NCBI GenBank assembly: GCA_947305245.1
Contig: CAMZDG010000013.1
Coordinates: forward strand, 16,753 to 80,752
Source of the DNA: an uncultured Lachnospiraceae bacterium
Lineage (GTDB): Bacteria > Bacillota > Clostridia > Lachnospirales > Lachnospiraceae
Reading direction: 5' to 3'
Length of the DNA: 64,000 nt
Shown piece after piece: positions 8,668 to 16,012 of this stretch (its first letter is position 1; each line of letters starts with the position of its first letter). The translations under genes were made by a program, and so were the position numbers. Under the pieces are notes generated by a model. The model worked only from the letters and a program-made list of their open reading frames with translations, did no database searches and was not told the DNA's origin.

Positions 8668-9538
8668 GAAAAAACGAATCATCATACAATCGATCGCGGC
8701 GCTTGCCCAAAATGCCAATTTCAAGGGGTTTTTTACGGGGAAGATCTATGATGGCAAGGCGAAGAGCGTTTGCGTTCCGGGGCTGAACTGTTATTCCTGT
8801 CCCGGCGCCGTCGGAGCTTGTCCCATCGGTTCGCTTCAAAATGCGCTTTCGGGCTATCGATTTAAGCTGCCATACTATGTGGTCGGCCTGCTCCTGTTCT
8901 TTGGCGTTCTCGTCGGAAGGCTGATCTGCGGGTTCCTTTGCCCCTTTGGCCTATTGCAGGATCTGCTGCATCACGTCCCCTTTCCCGTGAAGCTGAAACG
9001 GTTTCGGGCGGACAAGTGGCTGAGGATTGTGAAGTACGTTGTTCTGGTGGCCCTTGTGATCGTGCTTCCGATCTGCGTAAAGCTGACGCCCTTTTTCTGC
9101 AAGTATCTTTGCCCGTCAGGAACGGTTTCGGGGCTTTTGCTTGCGCTCGGTGATAGAGGGCTGTTCCAGGCATTTGGAGGCCTGTTCGCCTGGAAGGCAT
9201 GCATTCTGGGAATCATTGTTCTTGCCAGCGTTGTGATCGCGCGGCCTTTCTGCAAATATCTTTGTCCGCTGGGAGCCATTTACGGACCGCTAAACAAAGT
9301 TTCGATCTATCATCTGGAATGTGACCCTTCCAAATGCATCTCCTGCGGGAAATGCAGCAGTGTATGCGACATGTGCGTGGATCCTTCGAAGGATCCTAAC
9401 AGTGCAGAGTGCATTCGCTGCCTAAGATGCGTTCACGAATGCCCTGCGAAGGCATTGAGCCCCAGGGACGGGGTTAGCGGTTCATTTCGCAAATTCTTTT
9501 TGAAAAGAAAAGCCGGGGAAGAGAAGAACCTGGGATAA
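8660..9538 (+). CDS. NapH/CcoG-like 4Fe-4S polyferredoxin membrane protein
   Basis: 292 residues from TTG 8660; no better ATG exists before conserved sequence, and the 8-nt overlap suggests coupling to the CXXC gene. Cys-rich N-terminus (LNCYSCPGAVGACPIG), then about four to five transmembrane helices interleaved with CGFLCPFG, CKYLCPSG and CKYLCPLG motifs typical of NapH/YccM-type proteins. Two ferredoxin 4Fe-4S clusters follow (CISCGKCSSVCDMC ~235-248 and CIRCLRCVHECP ~260-271). Predicted role: electron transfer through the membrane to the extracellular thioredoxin lipoprotein. The last ~25 residues beginning SPRDGVSGSF are encoded by a dispersed DNA repeat (9464-9487), so the native C-terminus was probably altered by it. 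Confidence 0.87.
   Translation: MDKKKRIIIQSIAALAQNANFKGFFTGKIYDGKAKSVCVPGLNCYSCPGAVGACPIGSLQNALSGYRFKLPYYVVGLLLFFGVLVGRLICGFLCPFGLLQDLLHHVPFPVKLKRFRADKWLRIVKYVVLVALVIVLPICVKLTPFFCKYLCPSGTVSGLLLALGDRGLFQAFGGLFAWKACILGIIVLASVVIARPFCKYLCPLGAIYGPLNKVSIYHLECDPSKCISCGKCSSVCDMCVDPSKDPNSAECIRCLRCVHECPAKALSPRDGVSGSFRKFFLKRKAGEEKNLG
9464..9487 (+). repeat. GGGGACGGGGTT dispersed repeat, copy A
   Basis: Reads AGGGACGGGG-TTAGCGGTTCATTT, matching the copy beside the RAYT gene at 14818 with two differences. It lies inside the 3' end of the polyferredoxin gene and is translated as RDGVSGSF. Confidence 0.8.
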
Positions 9539-9542
9539 GCAT

Positions 9543-10421
9543 ATGTCCGAGTATATTACGGTAAATGATTATTTAAAACAAAAATATGGCGAGAAAGTCT
9601 ATAAGGTGTCGATCAATGGCGGGTTCACCTGTCCGAACAGGGACGGAACGCTGGACACCAGGGGATGTATCTTTTGTTCCGGACTTGGCTCGGGCGACTT
9701 CGCGCCGGAAGCTTCTATGTCCGTTAAGGAGCAGATCGAAGCAGGCATCAGGCGCGTCCAGGCAAAGAATCCCACCAAGTTCATCGCCTATTTCCAGGCC
9801 TTTACCAATACCTACGCGCCTGTTTATAAACTGGAGAGGCTTTTTACTGAGGCCATGGAGCATCCTAAGATCGTAGGTCTTTCCATTGCCACGAGACCCG
9901 ATTGCCTGCCAGAGGACGTACTGAAACTCCTCGGCGAATTGAATCAGAAAAAGCCCGTTTGGGTGGAGCTTGGCCTGCAGACGATCCATGAAAAGACCGC
10001 GGAGTATATTCGCCGCGGATATGCGTTAAACCGATATGATGACGCCGTAAAGAAGCTTAGAAGCATGGGGCTTGAGGTGATCACGCACGTGATCCTGGGA
10101 CTCCCCGGTGAGACGCGGGATGACATGAAAAAGACAGTGGAGTACGTGGCCAGGAGCGGCGTGGCAGGCATCAAGCTTCAGCTGTTACACGTCATCAAAG
10201 GGACGGATCTGGAGAAGGATTATGAGGCGGGCCTCTTTGAATGCATGACCATGGAGGAGTACGTTACCTTGGTCAAGGAATGCATTGACCTTTTGCCGAA
10301 GGATATGATCATTCATCGCATGACCGGCGACGGAGATAAGAAAACCTTGGTTGCCCCTTTATGGAGCACGGATAAAAAACGCGTGTTGAACGCGCTTCAC
10401 ACGGCATTGGACAAGCCGTAA
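9543..10421 (+). CDS. YhcC-type radical SAM protein (TIGR01212-like)
   Basis: 292 residues, starting 4 nt after the preceding stop. The N-terminal region INGGFTCPNRDGTLDTRGC followed by FCSG is the extended cysteine motif of the YhcC family, a radical SAM protein with unusual spacing of the cluster cysteines. FIAYFQAFTNTYAP and ATRPDCLPE are further conserved stretches. The LGLQTIHE and HVILGLPGET segments match the TIM-barrel of the Elp3-like superfamily. Length matches the family (~300). The biochemical reaction is not established for this family as far as I know; a tRNA or macromolecule modification is possible. Confidence 0.88.
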   Translation: MSEYITVNDYLKQKYGEKVYKVSINGGFTCPNRDGTLDTRGCIFCSGLGSGDFAPEASMSVKEQIEAGIRRVQAKNPTKFIAYFQAFTNTYAPVYKLERLFTEAMEHPKIVGLSIATRPDCLPEDVLKLLGELNQKKPVWVELGLQTIHEKTAEYIRRGYALNRYDDAVKKLRSMGLEVITHVILGLPGETRDDMKKTVEYVARSGVAGIKLQLLHVIKGTDLEKDYEAGLFECMTMEEYVTLVKECIDLLPKDMIIHRMTGDGDKKTLVAPLWSTDKKRVLNALHTALDKP

Positions 10422-10527
10422 GCCATCAGGAAAGACTCAAAAAAGATATGGAAAAGGCAAAGGCGAAGACGAAAACCAAAAAAGAAGTGACAAAGGAGAC
10501 GGGGGGCCTTCGCTGTAAAGGAGCGTT

Positions 10528-11508
10528 ATGAAAAACAGGAAATTTAGATCATACTGGTGCCTGACCGTGATCGGCACGGTGATCCTTTCGTTCTATCCAC
10601 TATACATGGGCGTAAGGGTGATCGGCGACATGATACAGGATGGCACGGTGTTAAAGGAAAACTATCCCAAATACATCATACCGTACACGCCGATCGCGTA
10701 TGCCATTATCCTCGGCGTTCTCCTGATGCCGCTGTTTGTAAAGCTGATGAAGGACTTTGCGATCCTCGGCGGTTCGGCGTTGTCAGTTGCGGCATTCTTT
10801 GGGTTTGAACTGCTGTTTGAAAAAAAGGTAGTGGTCAGCTCAACCGAAACCGTGGCGAAGCTTGCGGACTGGCAGATGTTTCTTTGCAGATATGTTCCGC
10901 CGGAGGAGTATGTCTTTGATACGGAAGAGGTCATCCGCACGGAGACAGCCGTGGACATTCTGATCGGCGAGTATAACCCTGCGTTCAAGCTGCATTTTTA
11001 CTTGATCTCCGTGGTACTGATCCTTGCGATCCTAAATAGTATTTATGGCTTTGCGCAGATGATCAGGACTGGTGACGGAAGCAGAAAAAAGGCCTTGATC
11101 CTGCAATCCATTTCCGTGGCGTTGTTCCTCGGACTTTGCATTCTGGCATGCTTTACCGCCTTCTGGAGAGGCGGCGAGATCCAGGTTTCACCGCTTTCCG
11201 CGTCCCTCATGATGATCTTCTTTATTATGCTCGGAGTAACGGTAGGCATTTTCGTTGGGTCACTGCTCTTGAAAAAGCAAAAGGCGGTCGCCCTGTATGT
11301 GCCGACGGCAATCTCGCTTATGACAACGTTCGTCATGTATCTGGGAGAGATGATCCTGCTCCATGCCCATCTGTACCGCTTCGGCAAAGGATTTTTCTTT
11401 AGCGGCCTGCCAGGGATCGTTCTTGCGCCTGTTGACGTTTTGGTGATCTTAATGGCCGGAGGTATCACCTATTTATTGATGCGCTTCGTGATAAGCAGGA
11501 AGTCTTAG
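10528..11508 (+). CDS. Multi-pass membrane protein of unknown function
   Basis: 326 residues preceded by AAAGGAGCG. About eight hydrophobic segments: ~10-30, ~50-68, ~75-95, ~160-180, ~195-215, ~228-248, ~255-275 and ~297-320. An extracytoplasmic loop of ~60 residues lies between the third and fourth (VVVSSTETVAKLADWQ onward). No catalytic motif, transporter signature or known domain is recognised. The upstream 106 nt contain only a short Lys-rich frame that I do not consider a gene. Promoter not evident. Confidence 0.75.
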   Translation: MKNRKFRSYWCLTVIGTVILSFYPLYMGVRVIGDMIQDGTVLKENYPKYIIPYTPIAYAIILGVLLMPLFVKLMKDFAILGGSALSVAAFFGFELLFEKKVVVSSTETVAKLADWQMFLCRYVPPEEYVFDTEEVIRTETAVDILIGEYNPAFKLHFYLISVVLILAILNSIYGFAQMIRTGDGSRKKALILQSISVALFLGLCILACFTAFWRGGEIQVSPLSASLMMIFFIMLGVTVGIFVGSLLLKKQKAVALYVPTAISLMTTFVMYLGEMILLHAHLYRFGKGFFFSGLPGIVLAPVDVLVILMAGGITYLLMRFVISRKS

Positions 11509-11587
11509 ACGTGCAAAGACTGGATTCGTGGAAAAATGCGACAGGAAAACTTTATGATGGGGCAGTAGAAGATACGGGGGTCAGAAT

Positions 11588-12664
11588 ATGAATAAAGAAT
11601 GGGCAGACAAGAATAAAAAGATGCAGGCACTGATCGGCAGGGAGGCGACTTTCGCCGAGGGGATAGATGTTCTGATGGACTTAAGGAACGATCTGTTCAC
11701 GCAGATTTCGTATATTGTCAATTCTTATCCGGCGGAGGCTTATTACCAGATGCCCTTTGCCGGAGCAGACGGCTATCACAGCAAGACTCTGGCTTATTCC
11801 ATGTGGCATATTTTCAGGATCGAGGATATCGTGGCACATACCCTTATCAAGGGTGATGCGCAAATTCTGTTTACGGGTGAATGGCAGAAAAAGATCGGCA
11901 GTTCCATCATCACTACCGGCAATGAGTTGGAAGGTGAGGAAATCGCGGAGTTTTCGAAAAAACTGGACATAATGGCCCTGCTTGAGTATTGCAAGGCGGT
12001 GATGGATTCGACCAATAAATTACTGCGCGAACTTTCCTATAAGGACTTAAAGCGCTGCTTTTCCGAAGTGGACAAAAACAGGGTTTTGGACAGTAAATGC
12101 GTCAGCACGGACGAAAAGGCCTTCTGGCTGGTTGATTATTGGTGCGAGAAGGACATCCGCGGACTGATCAAAATGCCGTTTTCCAGACACTGGATCATGC
12201 ACATAGAGGCAATGTGCCGGATCAAGAATAAATTGTGCCAGATGGCGCGAAAAGGCGCGGATCCCATCGCGCGCTGCGGCTTGTCATGTAATCATTGCTT
12301 TTTAAAGGATTGGTGCGGCGGTTGCAGAACTGCTTATAATACATGTTCTGATGCATGCCGTTATCCCGGGAAAGTATGCCCGAATACTGCGTGCTGTATG
12401 GGAAAGGGCATCGACGGCTGTTATGAGTGCGACTCCATAAAAGAATGCAGGAAAGGTTTCTATGAATATGATGACGTGAACGCCATAAAAGCAATGGCTC
12501 TGTTCATTCGAAAGTATGGGAAAAAGGAACTGCTGAAAACGATGGATAAACTTCATAAGGAGCATGATTTCGAGAAGATCCAGGAAATCCTCGGGAATGA
12601 TCTGGAGGAAGGATTCGGAATTTTGGAGAAAGCGAGAGAAAAATGTAATAGGAGAATTTTATGA
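11588..12664 (+). CDS. DinB-like helical domain fused to a DUF3795-type cysteine domain
   Basis: 358 residues, ribosome binding site GGGGG. The N-terminal ~200 residues are helical and DinB-like (AYYQMPFAGADGYHSKTLAY, SMWHIFRIEDIVAHTLI), including His residues that could bind metal. From ~220 comes a compact cysteine region with more than ten Cys (RCGLSCNHCFLKDWCGGC, then CSDACRY, CPNTACC, CYECDSIKEC) in the arrangement of DUF3795, a putative zinc- or Fe-S-binding domain. A helical tail closes it. The two domains usually occur separately, so the fusion is notable. Function unknown; it may be a thiol- or metal-dependent enzyme. Confidence 0.75.
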   Translation: MNKEWADKNKKMQALIGREATFAEGIDVLMDLRNDLFTQISYIVNSYPAEAYYQMPFAGADGYHSKTLAYSMWHIFRIEDIVAHTLIKGDAQILFTGEWQKKIGSSIITTGNELEGEEIAEFSKKLDIMALLEYCKAVMDSTNKLLRELSYKDLKRCFSEVDKNRVLDSKCVSTDEKAFWLVDYWCEKDIRGLIKMPFSRHWIMHIEAMCRIKNKLCQMARKGADPIARCGLSCNHCFLKDWCGGCRTAYNTCSDACRYPGKVCPNTACCMGKGIDGCYECDSIKECRKGFYEYDDVNAIKAMALFIRKYGKKELLKTMDKLHKEHDFEKIQEILGNDLEEGFGILEKAREKCNRRIL

Positions 12665-12726
12665 TTAAAGAACTTTTCGTGTGCCACGGCAGGATATGGA
12701 CCAAGTGAAAGAAAGGAAGTAAGAAT

Positions 12727-13386
12727 ATGAAATATCAATACAAAGATATGCCTGAAAGTTTGAAGGGAACATACGGTGATTATTCCAAGAATTTTGGCTT
12801 CTCATGGAAGGAATTCGTGGCGACTGTTCCGTCTCCGCTTTTTCTTGTTACCACATACAAATCCAATGGTATGCCAAATGCCTGCATGCAGTCCTGGGCA
12901 ACCTTTACAAGTGCCGATCGTGGTAATGGATTCTATGCTATTCTTGCCAGCGTGAATAAAAACGGACACCTGTATCAGAGCGTGAACGAGACAAAAGAAG
13001 CGGTTATCAATTTCATGTCTGAAGAGTATCATGCGGCCTGTATGGCGACGATCAAAAACAATCAGTTTGAAGCAGATGAGATTACGGCTTCGGGTATGTC
13101 TGTTGAAAAGGCATCATGGGTTAACGCGCCTATGGTTCAGGAATGCTTTATGAACCTTGAATGCAGGTACGCCTGGGAAAAGGAAATCGTACCGGGTGAT
13201 GATCACGTTATGCTCTGCCTTGAGGTAGTCGGTATTCATATTGATGAAGATCATATGGCCGATCGAACCGGAGAAAACGGAATTCTTTACAACATCCACT
13301 ATCAGATGAATCCGGAAAAAGTAACAAAGACAGGTCATGATTATGCTGCAGTTCTTAAGAAAAGAATAGACGTTATGGAGTATTAA
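12727..13386 (+). CDS. Flavin reductase-like domain protein
   Basis: 219 residues with GAAAGGAAG upstream. The sequence SPLFLVTTYKSNGMPNACMQ followed by SWATF is the FMN-binding start of the flavin reductase-like (split barrel) fold. NGHLYQSVNETKEAVINF and MVQECFMNLECR are later conserved pieces. Such proteins bind FMN and reduce flavin or an unknown substrate with NAD(P)H. The gene is visibly more A+T-rich than its neighbours and begins the accessory stretch that runs to ~21.4 kb. No partner gene is evident. Confidence 0.85.
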   Translation: MKYQYKDMPESLKGTYGDYSKNFGFSWKEFVATVPSPLFLVTTYKSNGMPNACMQSWATFTSADRGNGFYAILASVNKNGHLYQSVNETKEAVINFMSEEYHAACMATIKNNQFEADEITASGMSVEKASWVNAPMVQECFMNLECRYAWEKEIVPGDDHVMLCLEVVGIHIDEDHMADRTGENGILYNIHYQMNPEKVTKTGHDYAAVLKKRIDVMEY

Positions 13387-13393
13387 CACAGTT

Positions 13394-13525
13394 ATGGCTG
13401 ATGAAAAATCATGCAGTGCGATCGTATATACATATGAAAAGGGTGTCAGGAAATATGTGATAATCCGGGGGACGGGAATTTATAAGGATACCGATTCTGT
13501 GATTATAATACATGGGGGATGCTGA
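13394..13525 (+). pseudogene. Truncated Nudix hydrolase N-terminus
   Basis: A 43-codon frame (MADEKSCSAIVYTYEKGVRK, then YVIIRGTGIYKD) that matches the first strands of Ap4A-type Nudix hydrolases (SCGAIV...YVIIR). The expected GFPKGH and Nudix box are absent: the frame diverges at TDSVIIIHGGC and stops. This is a remnant from a deletion or a recombination joint, 7 nt after the flavin reductase gene. Confidence 0.6.
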
Positions 13526-13537
13526 GAGAAGATTATG

Positions 13538-13555
13538 CGCAACTTTAAGTTGCGA
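13538..13555. repeat. Short perfect palindrome
   Basis: GCGCAACTTTAAGTTGCG, an 8-bp inverted repeat (CGCAACTT / AAGTTGCG) in the 155-bp gap between the Nudix remnant and the HTH gene. It could be an operator for the HTH regulator downstream; no proof. Confidence 0.4.
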
Positions 13556-13680
13556 AGCTGACATAAATAGCACTTGCTGGTTGGTGGAGTTGTTCGCACA
13601 GACTTGTTATGCTGTATTTGCGACGCGGCGCAAAGGTAACGTGAAAACAACAGCATATAAGGATCATAAGGAGAAGCGAT

Positions 13681-14349
13681 ATGAGTTTTGGAAAGAACCT
13701 TCAGTATTTACGCCAACTTAGTAAGAACATGACACAGGAAGCTTTGGCAGAAAGGCTGGGCGTAAGCCGCCAGACGATCTCAAAATGGGAGATGGACGCG
13801 GCAAACCCCGAAATGGATAAGGCACTTGAAATATGCAAGGTGTTTCACTGCAGCTTGGACAATCTGTTCCGGGAAGAAATGGATAAGCGGAGCGATGCCT
13901 ATTCCAACCTCCGGCTGGAGGAGGTTGGCGGATTTCGTTACGTGGAGCATACGGTGATCAGCAATGAGCCGGAAAGTGACGCCATTGGGAAGATGTATCA
14001 GTGTGCGAAGGAAAATGGAATTGAAAATCCGAGGGTGATCGGATGGGATTTTCCGAATCTTTCGCAGGAACAGGTGAACGTGTTTCACATGCATGGTTAT
14101 ACGGCTGCCTTGATACTGCCGGACGGGGTGAATCCCAATGGGTTTGAGATCAAGGAACAACCCACGCATAAATACGTGGCGATCCATATCGACAGACCCT
14201 TTGACAATCCTTTCGTCACCATTCCGGGGGCGTATCACACGCTTAATGATTACATGAGAACCAACGGCCTGGTGCAGGCGGGGAATGAAGTGATCCCTTG
14301 CTTTGAAACGGATGGCGAGGGCATGGACGTCTATATTGCCTGCAAGTAG
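13681..14349 (+). CDS. XRE-family regulator with GyrI-like ligand domain
   Basis: 222 residues, AAGGAG upstream. Residues ~5-60 form a Cro/C1-type helix-turn-helix (MTQEALAERLGVSRQTISKW is the recognition core). The remainder (~75-222) resembles the GyrI/AraC effector-binding fold (FRYVEHTVISNEP; THKYVAIHIDRPF; GAYHTLNDYM; VIPCFETDG near the end). This suggests a small-molecule-responsive transcription factor. It is followed 11 nt later by a GNAT acetyltransferase, probably in the same transcript; such pairs often handle a toxic or signalling compound, but the ligand is unknown. Confidence 0.85.
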   Translation: MSFGKNLQYLRQLSKNMTQEALAERLGVSRQTISKWEMDAANPEMDKALEICKVFHCSLDNLFREEMDKRSDAYSNLRLEEVGGFRYVEHTVISNEPESDAIGKMYQCAKENGIENPRVIGWDFPNLSQEQVNVFHMHGYTAALILPDGVNPNGFEIKEQPTHKYVAIHIDRPFDNPFVTIPGAYHTLNDYMRTNGLVQAGNEVIPCFETDGEGMDVYIACK

Positions 14350-14360
14350 AGGGAAGAGCC

Positions 14361-14807
14361 ATGAGTTTACAATTTCAAAAAGCAAGCACTTCCGATGCCT
14401 TGACCTTAAATGGCATGTCAAAGAGAGCATTTGACAGTGACGTAAATCTAGGAGGTCCGTCTTCCGGCGGGCCTCCCGGATATATGTCGGTTCCGTTCCA
14501 TACGAAAATGGCAAGGCAGGGCCATCTGTATAAATTGACGGAAGATGGTCTGATCGTCGGCGGAGCCATTCTGTTTTTGAAGGGAAACGAGCTAAACGTC
14601 GGCAGGATCTTTATCTCGCCGGAGCACTTCCGCAAGGGCTACGGGACCTTTATGATGCAGGAGATTGAGAAGCTGTTTCCAGAAGCAAAAGAGTTTACCC
14701 TTGATACGCCCGTATGGAACGTAAGGACGAATTCTTTTTATGCAAAACTGGGATATACGGAAATAAAACGCAATAAGGATTTTGTGTTTTATACAAAGCA
14801 TATCTGA
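14361..14807 (+). CDS. GNAT acetyltransferase
   Basis: 148 residues. A soluble GNAT domain: beta strand GGAILFLKGNELNVGRIFIS, then the acetyl-CoA loop RKGYGTFMMQEIEKLFP, and the C-terminal NSFYAKLGYTEIKRN motif. Length matches single-domain GNATs. It lies directly after the XRE/GyrI-like regulator and is likely co-transcribed. A dispersed repeat copy begins 10 nt after the stop codon. The acceptor is unknown. Confidence 0.88.
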   Translation: MSLQFQKASTSDALTLNGMSKRAFDSDVNLGGPSSGGPPGYMSVPFHTKMARQGHLYKLTEDGLIVGGAILFLKGNELNVGRIFISPEHFRKGYGTFMMQEIEKLFPEAKEFTLDTPVWNVRTNSFYAKLGYTEIKRNKDFVFYTKHI

Positions 14808-14817
14808 TTTGGTCGCT

Positions 14818-14841
14818 GGGGACGGGGTTAGTGGTTCATTT
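14818..14841 (+). repeat. GGGGACGGGGTT dispersed repeat, copy B (flanks RAYT)
   Basis: GGGGACGGGGTTAGTGGTTCATTT. The stop codon of the minus-strand RAYT gene falls inside this copy. It forms an inverted pair with copy C on the far side of that gene. Confidence 0.85.
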
Positions 14842-15601
14842 ACATAATCTTTTCACAGTGGTCACGGATATATCCATAAATCGTGATATTTGTTTTGTCG
14901 TTAGCCCTTTATGTCGTAGTTGCCGGACATAATCATTACGCTGAGTTTTCTGCAGAGTATCCACGTCAGAGGTTGATGAAAGATTAGTTACTGATTTGAA
15001 AATCGATAAGGCGTATTCATCGGTTAAATAATGTGACGTATCACGATGATCATTTATAAACAATTCATGATCAGAAGATATTTGTTCCGTAGCAAAATAG
15101 TGATGCAAAGACTCTTTAGAACCGCATATGTCATTGGCAAAAGATATGTCGACCACAGGGTTTTTGGCGCCATAATATGCGTTAAAACTACTCCATCGAT
15201 ATTCAGAAGGGTAGCGACAAATGTTAGCCTTGACGGGATTGTTATGAATATATAGCAATACGGATAGAAAGGCTTTGTCGTTCTCGATGGGCACACTGAA
15301 GAAACGATCTTGAAAAAGATGACCGCTCCGAGAATACTTATTGTTATACCACCTGACAAATCTGGTTCCGAGGCTTTGGAAGAAGCTGGCTAAATAATCA
15401 GGTGAAGAATGGATTAAGAGGTGTACGTGGTTATCCATCAGGCAATATGCATATATCTGGCTATCATATTTCTTGACACAATCTGATAAAATAAATAGGA
15501 ATTTTTGGTAATCGGAATCTTCTTCAAAGATAATATGCTGATTAACAGAACGAAGTATGATATATGCCAGATGAACTCACGCTTCTGGGTTTTCTTGGCA
15601 T
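14836..15601 (-). pseudogene. REP-associated tyrosine transposase (RAYT, Y1_Tnp), frameshifted
   Basis: Read on the minus strand from ATG 15601: MPRKPRSVSSSGIYHTSFC then a stop. In another frame the protein continues without interruption: ILRSVNQHIIFEEDSDYQKF, DSQIYAYC, MDNHVHLLIHSSPDYLASFF. It has the HVHLL histidine motif, FSVPIENDKAFLSVLLYIHN and the C-terminal helix KGLTTKQISRFMDISVTTVK. These are hallmarks of TnpA_REP single-stranded DNA transposases (N-terminal RKPR...GxYH, then HxH). The break fits a 5-nt loss in an ATATC tandem duplication, restoring GIYHIILRSVNQ if reinserted. The second ATG at 15438 could still give a 200-residue fragment. It is bracketed by inverted GGGGACGGGGTT repeats. 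Confidence 0.85.
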
Positions 15602-15691
15602 AATTACTCCTAGATTGAACATTAGATTTAAGAACACTATAATTATAATTGGATGATAAAAGGATTGCAAGGGAAAAGATATGAAATATGA

Positions 15692-15715
15692 AAATGGACC
15701 ACAAACCCCGTCCCC
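15692..15715 (-). repeat. GGGGACGGGGTT dispersed repeat, copy C (flanks RAYT)
   Basis: Minus-strand reading GGGGACGGGGTTTGTGGTCCATTT, two changes from copy D. It lies 91 bp upstream of the RAYT start and is inverted relative to copy B. Confidence 0.85.
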
Positions 15716-15751
15716 TAGGACCATTCGCTCGGATGCAGTTCCGTCACCAAG

Positions 15752-15997
15752 ATGATAGCTGAGTTACAGAAAAAGGATCTGAGAGATCTAAAGCCGATCG
15801 TGATCTATTACAATATGGGCAAAGGATTTCAGCTGCGATAGGTATTTCTTAGCGCGGCCAGGTCAAGAGGAACACTGTACGCCATCTTATGCGATGCCTA
15901 TTCCTATGATGATCGGAACAAAAGCATTTGGGATCGCAATTGGAAGGAAACGGATGCTTTCTTTTACGCAAGCACCTTTCAATGGCTGGCCAGATAA
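15752..15997 (+). pseudogene. Acetyltransferase-like remnant with internal amber codon
   Basis: One reading frame gives MIAELQKKDLRDLKPIVIYY, NMGKGFQLR, then TAG at 15839-15841, then in the same frame VFLSAARSRGTLYAILCDAY to TFQWLAR and TAA. The two halves read like consecutive protein sequence separated by a single in-frame stop. The 5' end is lost where the repeat and RAYT element sit. A GNAT origin is possible but weak; the gene is surely not functional as a whole. Confidence 0.5.
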
Positions 15998-16012
15998 TAA
16001 AAGAGCCCCATA

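Noticed and set aside
10448..10531. 27-codon Lys/Thr-rich frame between the radical SAM and membrane genes
   Set aside because: No good ribosome binding site, low complexity, overlaps the next start; probably chance.
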